Assembly: GCA_004525155.1 (NCBI GenBank) | Contig: SPDA01000051.1 | Coordinates: 1-9,001, forward strand | DNA from: Spirochaetales bacterium | GTDB taxonomy: Bacteria; Spirochaetota; Spirochaetia; SPDA01 | Length of the DNA stretch: 9,001 nucleotides | Reading direction: 5' to 3' | Shown: one piece after another, positions 5,722 to 9,001 of the stretch | Numbering within the stretch: position 1 is the stretch's first letter | Layout of the letters: each line of letters begins with the position of its first letter | Program-made: the position numbers and the translations under genes | Notes under the pieces: model-generated | What the model saw: only the letters and a program-made list of their open reading frames with translations | What the model was told of the DNA's origin: nothing | Database searches by the model: none

Positions 5722-7912
5722 AAAAAGCGATGCAGACCTTCCAGGGGACAAGGGTGCCGCTCAGGGAACGTTTTACCAGGTTTTCGATCTCTTCAAAGAC
5801 AGCGGGTTCCGCCGTTTTTTTAAGCAGGCTTCCGTAGGATTGGGGATTATCCGTATCGAACCAGGATTGTATGTTTCTATCCGTTAGCAACCTGTCTTCG
5901 GAAATTTCCAGGAATTGAGGTTCGTCGATTTCGAATCCTGCCCTCGAAAGAAGCTCCCTTATATCTCCGGCTTGAAGGGAAAGAGCAGGAATGGCTTTGT
6001 CAGCATACAGCGTGTCCTCTGCTTTTATAAATTTTTCCATCAGGGCGTTTCCCGGTGCAGACCCCGGGCCGTTCTGTTCGAGCCTCCCCGGCACCAGGCC
6101 CGAGAGCCGCTGACCCTGGGAGGGTATCGTTTCTGCCAGGGCCATGACACCGCCTGCCGAAAGTTTTCCGTACAGCCGGGCAAGGCCGCCTTCATCAGGA
6201 AAACCTCCCGCAAACAGGTTCCTGCCCAGTATGGTCTCGAAGCGGATGCCGCTTTCCAGGTCCCCGGGTTCGGAGATGATATTCAGTTTTTCCGTCTCCT
6301 GAAGCCCGGTATTGAACAGGACCGCCTGTTCCGCTTCCCGTTCACGGGCCGGCAGGAACCAGACCCCCCCCTCCGGGCAGTGACGGAGCGCTTCCAGCGC
6401 CAGGTAAAGACAGCCCTGTCCGCGGACCAGGACCCGGTAATGACGGAGGGGGTTGGAGGCTGCAAAAAGCCTGTCGCGGATTGTGGTGAGTGTCCTGCTC
6501 TTTCCTTCCACTGCCCGCGCAATCCAGCGTTCCAGATTGCGGTTTTCCGGCGACCAGGTGTAGATTTCGCGGGCCTCCGATTCAAAACCGGCCTGAAGCG
6601 TTATTTCCTGCTTTCTCGCGACCTCTGTCCGGATGCTGCGTTCATAGCCCTGTCCGGAAGGAGCGTAAAAGACGCTTCCTGCAAGCCCAGCCGGAAGATA
6701 CTGCTGGGATACCCAGTGGTCCTTGTAGGCATGGGGATAGAGGTAGCCCTCCCCGTGACCGAAGCCCTTTTTGTCGCGGTTCGCGTCTTTCAGGTGTGCC
6801 GGCACCTCCTCCTGCTGTTCCGCGGTTACCTTTTCCAGGGCGTCGAAAAAACCCATGACGGAATTGGATTTCGGCGCGGTGGCGAGGTAAAGCACCGCGT
6901 TGGCGAGAAAATAACGGCCCTCGGGCAGGCCGACCCTGTCAAAAGCGGCGGCCGCGGCCTCGGTGAATATCAGCGCCCGGGGGTCTGCCATGCCGATGTC
7001 CTCGCTCGCGAGAATGAGCATGCGGCGGAAGATGAAACGCGGTTCCTCTCCCGCAGCCACCATCCTGGCGAGCCAGTACAGGGCCGCGTCCGGATCCGAA
7101 CCCCGGATCGATTTGATGAAGGCGCTAATGGTATCGAAGTGATAGTCCCCTTCCTTGTCGTAGAGTACCGCTCTCTGCTGGATGCTTTCTTCCGCGGCCT
7201 TCATCGAAATTCGGATGAGTTCGTGTTCAGGCGGAGGAAAATGGTCCGGGGTGGTTTCAATGGCCAGTTCCAGGGCATTGAGGAGACTTCTTGCGTCCCC
7301 GGAAGCCACGGCAACAAGATGCCCCAGGGCGCCGGGTTCAAATTCAACACTATACTTTCCGTAACCCCTTTCTTTGTCCGCCAGCGCCGCCGCGGCCACC
7401 GCTTCAAGGTCCTCCGCCGAAAGCCGTGTCAGCTGGAAAATCCTGCTTCTGCTTACCAGGGCGGAGTTCACCTCGAAATAGGGGTTCTGGGTCGTCGCTC
7501 CAATCAGGATAAACGTGCCGTTCTCCACCCAGGGCAGGAGCGCATCCTGCTGGGACTTGTTCCACCTGTGGACTTCGTCCACGAAGAGGATTGTCCTGCG
7601 GCTGCGGTACTCCTTCTCCGATTTTGCCTCGTCTATCGCCTCCCGCAGATCCTTGACGCCGGCGAGCACGGCGTTAAGCGTTTTGAAGGAACTCTTCGTG
7701 GTATTCGCGATAACCCGCGCCAGGGTTGTTTTGCCGCTGCCCGGAGGTCCGTAAAAAATGATAGAAGACAGCTGGTCAGCCTGTATTGCCCTGCGGAGCA
7801 GCCTGCCCGCGCCGAGAATATGTTCCTGGCCGATAAATTCGTCCAGATTCCGGGGTCTCATGCGCGCCGCAAGGGGCTGTGCCTGTTCAAGGTTCTGCGA
7901 GAATAATTCCAT
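5696..7912 (-). CDS. rarA: RarA (MgsA) AAA+ recombination factor fused to a methyltransferase-like C-terminal domain
   Basis: RarA acts at stalled or gapped replication forks with single-stranded DNA-binding protein. In this 738-residue protein, QPLAARMRPRNLDEFIGQ (12-29) opens the classic RarA N-terminus. Walker A is GPPGSGKT (55-62), Walker B LFVDEV (109-114), sensor 1 GATTQNP (138-144), the arginine finger lies in SRSR (154-157) and sensor 2 in GDARSLLN (205-212). The lid and MgsA C-terminal domain follow (about 245-436, with YPHAYKDHWVSQQYLP). Standard RarA ends near 440-450. Here about 300 more residues follow. These include RVLVRGQG (493-500), resembling a worn SAM-binding motif I, then FETILGRNL, LSAGGVMALAETIP and a C-terminal strand VCIAFF, as in Rossmann methyltransferases. 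The same fusion is known as 'RarA/unknown domain fusion' in cyanobacteria. The frame stays open 38 codons upstream, but ATG 7912 matches family starts. RarA is certain. Methyltransferase activity is doubtful. Confidence 0.95.
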   Translation of the reverse strand: MELFSQNLEQAQPLAARMRPRNLDEFIGQEHILGAGRLLRRAIQADQLSSIIFYGPPGSGKTTLARVIANTTKSSFKTLNAVLAGVKDLREAIDEAKSEKEYRSRRTILFVDEVHRWNKSQQDALLPWVENGTFILIGATTQNPYFEVNSALVSRSRIFQLTRLSAEDLEAVAAAALADKERGYGKYSVEFEPGALGHLVAVASGDARSLLNALELAIETTPDHFPPPEHELIRISMKAAEESIQQRAVLYDKEGDYHFDTISAFIKSIRGSDPDAALYWLARMVAAGEEPRFIFRRMLILASEDIGMADPRALIFTEAAAAAFDRVGLPEGRYFLANAVLYLATAPKSNSVMGFFDALEKVTAEQQEEVPAHLKDANRDKKGFGHGEGYLYPHAYKDHWVSQQYLPAGLAGSVFYAPSGQGYERSIRTEVARKQEITLQAGFESEAREIYTWSPENRNLERWIARAVEGKSRTLTTIRDRLFAASNPLRHYRVLVRGQGCLYLALEALRHCPEGGVWFLPAREREAEQAVLFNTGLQETEKLNIISEPGDLESGIRFETILGRNLFAGGFPDEGGLARLYGKLSAGGVMALAETIPSQGQRLSGLVPGRLEQNGPGSAPGNALMEKFIKAEDTLYADKAIPALSLQAGDIRELLSRAGFEIDEPQFLEISEDRLLTDRNIQSWFDTDNPQSYGSLLKKTAEPAVFEEIENLVKRSLSGTLVPWKVCIAFFTGRKPQA
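5795..5821 (+). terminator. Candidate intrinsic terminator for the sirtuin-to-EEP run, inside the rarA 3' end
   Basis: AAAGAC at 5795-5800 and GCGG at 5802-5805 can pair with CCGC at 5809-5812 and GTTTTT at 5814-5819. The loop is GTT, with one mismatch (5801/5813) and one G-T pair. Seven T (5815-5821) close the structure. It lies about 75-100 bases after the EEP stop, where the plus-strand transcript would be antisense to rarA. The T run encodes a Lys-Lys pair in RarA, so it could be coincidental. Confidence 0.4.
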
Positions 7913-7920
7913 CGGCCCAG

Positions 7921-7949
7921 AGTATAAAGCAAAAATTTGCTTGTATGAA
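7921..7949 (-). promoter_or_regulatory. Candidate rarA promoter, giving a nearly leaderless transcript
   Basis: On the minus strand, TTCATA (7949-7944, four of six) and TATACT (7926-7921, five of six) are separated by 17 bases. Transcription would begin about 7914, two or three bases before the rarA ATG at 7912. No Shine-Dalgarno is seen there, which agrees. The -35 box overlaps the -35 box of the opposite promoter. Confidence 0.4.
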
Positions 7950-7969
7950 TAGGTAAAAGTAAGTAGAAT
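7941..7969 (+). promoter_or_regulatory. Candidate promoter of the small lipoprotein gene
   Basis: TTGTAT at 7941-7946 (three of six) and TAGAAT at 7964-7969 (five of six) have a 17-base spacer. The start would fall near 7976, a few bases before the ribosome binding site at 7980. The weak -35 may mean an activator or low expression. Confidence 0.4.
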
Positions 7970-7979
7970 CAGAGCTGCT

Positions 7980-7984
7980 GGAGG
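7980..7984 (+). promoter_or_regulatory. Shine-Dalgarno that decides the GTG start at 7992
   Basis: GGAGG lies seven bases before GTG 7992. The start is not ATG, so this site is the main support for it, together with the signal peptide that begins directly there. Confidence 0.7.
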
Positions 7985-7991
7985 TTGGACC

Positions 7992-8360
7992 GTGAAATTG
8001 CCCAGGCTCGGTATTCTTTTTCTCATAATTGCCGCTGTACTCAGTGCTGCTGCCTGTAACAGTTCCCATTATACGATACAAACTGATTCGAAATTCAGGA
8101 AGAAAACGGAAACTGTTACCAGGAGCATACAGGTCTCCCGGGAAATGGATAACATTATCCTGGAGCTGAAAGGAAAACTGAACAGGGGAAAGATGACCTG
8201 GAAGTTGACGGACCCCGCTGAAGCCGTGCGGTGGGAAGAGGAAGTGGATGGGGCCTTCAATAAGCTTAAAACCTTTAAAGCCGTCGACGGAGAGTGGAAC
8301 CTCCTTATAGAATTTTATGCCGCTGCAGGCAAGTATTCCATGCAGTGGACTGCCCAGTAA
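7992..8360 (+). CDS. Small lipoprotein with a probable beta-sandwich domain
   Basis: This 122-residue protein starts at GTG with two basic residues (Lys2 and Arg5) before a hydrophobic stretch (LGILFLIIAAVLSAAAC) ending at Cys22. That gives a lipoprotein signal with a relaxed AAAC box. The mature 101 residues alternate short strands: SIQVSREMDNIILELKGKL, then MTWKLTDPAEAVRWEEEVDG (about 78-97), FKAVDGEWNLLIEF and GKYSMQW. The pattern 'W-x-L-x-DP ... GEW-x-L-x-I-x-F ... G-x-Y-x-x-W' recalls small Ig-like beta-sandwich domains of bacterial surface proteins. Nothing suggests an enzyme. The next gene (RND/MMPL) follows in the same direction after 134 bases that hold their own candidate promoter, so a shared transcript is possible but not needed. 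It probably sits in an envelope membrane, facing the periplasm or the cell surface. Its function is unknown. Confidence 0.8.
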   Translation: MKLPRLGILFLIIAAVLSAAACNSSHYTIQTDSKFRKKTETVTRSIQVSREMDNIILELKGKLNRGKMTWKLTDPAEAVRWEEEVDGAFNKLKTFKAVDGEWNLLIEFYAAAGKYSMQWTAQ

Positions 8361-8369
8361 TTCAGAATA

Positions 8370-8384
8370 GAATGAGCATTCATT
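8370..8384. promoter_or_regulatory. Inverted repeat like a TetR-family operator
   Basis: GAATGAGCATTCATT contains two overlapping repeats: GAATG-AG-CATTC (8370-8381) and AATGA-GCAT-TCATT (8371-8384). The form resembles TetR-family operators such as the TGAATGA...TCATTCA site of Bacillus FadR. It lies about 23 bases upstream of the candidate -35 box at 8407. The regulator is not in the window. Confidence 0.35.
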
Positions 8385-8399
8385 ATTGAAATTGGCTTA

Positions 8400-8411
8400 T
8401 TCAAGCTTGAA
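8400..8411. promoter_or_regulatory. 12-bp perfect palindrome overlapping the -35 box
   Basis: TTCAAGCTTGAA is a perfect inverted repeat, and its right half shares TTGAA with the candidate -35 box at 8407-8412. A dimeric repressor bound here would block RNA polymerase. TTGAA at 8386-8390 is also inverted with respect to the left half. Confidence 0.35.
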
Positions 8412-8435
8412 GAAAAAGTAATGATTTGTTATATT
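8407..8435 (+). promoter_or_regulatory. Candidate promoter of the RND/MMPL transporter gene
   Basis: TTGAAG at 8407-8412 (four of six) and TATATT at 8430-8435 (five of six) have a 17-base spacer. The start would be near 8442, leaving an untranslated leader of about 50 bases. The surrounding 134-base gap is AT-rich and contains no open frame of note. A weaker pair, TTGTTA (8426) and TAAATA (8449), is an alternative. Confidence 0.45.
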
Positions 8436-8494
8436 TTTCCCTACTATTTAAATATACAGTCAGGTTTATTAGTAGAGACTTGCTCAGGTTTGGC

Positions 8495-9001
8495 ATGAAT
8501 AAAAAATTTTTTCACCGAATGCTGAATGTTACGATACAGCATCCCTACATTATTTTTGCTGCTGTCGTTGTCATTACCGTGATAATGGGATATTTCATGG
8601 TCAAGGTAAAGATCGATCCGGACGCCGCCAACCTCCTGCCCGCAAACAAGGAAGCCCTCGAACTTGCCAAACAGTACGGTACGGGTGAGGAACAGGCCGA
8701 ATACATGATGATAGCTTTTGAAAGCTCCAATCCCCTGACGCTGGAAAGTCTCGCGGCTTTGCAGGATGCGGTTACGCGAATCGAAGTCCTGCAGGAAGTG
8801 AAATCGGTAATAAGCCCCTTTAATTTAATCACGTTTCAGAAAGACGGCAAACGGCTGCAGATAATGCCAATGTCCCCGGGAAACCGGGCCCCGAAAAACG
8901 ATGAGGAATTGGAGAAATTTAAAGACCGCCTTTTTAAGGATCCCTTTGCAAAAAAAATGGTAATATCCGAGGATGGTACCGTGTTGAACGTGGTGATGTC
9001 C
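8495..9001 (+). CDS. N-terminal part of an RND/MMPL-superfamily transporter (runs off the window)
   Basis: The frame is open from ATG 8495 to the window end (169 codons, no stop). AGG at 8486-8488 is a modest ribosome binding site. Residues 1-17 are basic and cytoplasmic, and about 18-36 form the first membrane helix (YIIFAAVVVITVIMGYFM). A periplasmic domain follows, containing DPDAANLLPAN (41-51), a run to YGTGEEQAEYMMIAFES, then a helix and VLQEVKSVISPFNLI (98-112). This matches the opening of 'predicted RND superfamily exporter' MMPL-like proteins, which have 12 membrane helices and use the proton gradient to move lipids or other hydrophobic molecules. Family hallmarks in the later helices cannot be seen here. 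Twelve bases A6T6 fall right after the start (8501-8512). Palindromes upstream suggest repressor control. The lipid or drug carried is unknown. Confidence 0.85.
   Translation, partial: MNKKFFHRMLNVTIQHPYIIFAAVVVITVIMGYFMVKVKIDPDAANLLPANKEALELAKQYGTGEEQAEYMMIAFESSNPLTLESLAALQDAVTRIEVLQEVKSVISPFNLITFQKDGKRLQIMPMSPGNRAPKNDEELEKFKDRLFKDPFAKKMVISEDGTVLNVVMS

Noticed and set aside
5915..7906. A 663-codon open frame on the plus strand, opposite rarA
   Set aside because: It lies wholly antisense to a clearly coding AAA+ gene, has no recognisable domain, and is rich in Arg, Pro and Gly, as expected from the shadow of a GC-rich gene.
1..9001. CRISPR arrays, tRNA or rRNA genes, transposases, direct-repeat attachment sites
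   Set aside because: No repeated spacer pattern, RNA gene signature, transposase motif or flanking repeat could be seen on either strand.

Overview
The window reads as an ordinary chromosomal segment of a moderately GC-rich Gram-negative-type bacterium. It is gene-dense, has no mobile element, RNA gene or CRISPR array, and carries two lipoproteins, a chemotaxis-type PAS protein and an RND/MMPL exporter. A spirochaete is my best guess, from the relaxed lipoboxes, the cyclase-like protein with its characteristic C-terminal tail, and the long RarA fusion. This is an inference from protein flavour and not a proven placement.

Layout. Positions 2-1347 hold the tail of a CheB/CheR-type multi-PAS sensory protein, whose catalytic part lies upstream of the window, and a translationally coupled small coiled-coil/PAS protein. 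Positions 1376-5721 hold five genes in the same direction. They encode a Sir2 deacylase resembling SIRT6/7, a cyclase-like protein that has lost its catalytic residues, a membrane-anchored protein with three zinc ribbons, a small uncharacterised soluble protein, and a lipoprotein of the endonuclease/exonuclease/phosphatase (EEP) fold. Positions 5696-7912 on the minus strand encode RarA fused to a methyltransferase-like C-terminal domain. Its 3' end overlaps the EEP gene tail to tail. Positions 7913-7991 look like a compact divergent promoter region. Positions 7992-9001 hold a small lipoprotein gene and the start of an RND/MMPL-family transporter, which runs off the right edge. An AT-rich, palindrome-containing regulatory region separates these two.

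How the genes may work together. The first two form a clear sensory unit, with a 4-base stop/start overlap and PAS domains of the type found in CheB/CheR fusions. The five-gene run could be one transcription unit, but several genes lack a good Shine-Dalgarno sequence and only the zinc-ribbon gene has a strong one. Co-expression is therefore likely but not shown. The least understood parts are the zinc-ribbon/TGDxxFD gene pair, the degenerate cyclase beside the sirtuin, and the C-terminal domain of RarA. I see no convincing defence island or new multi-gene system here.
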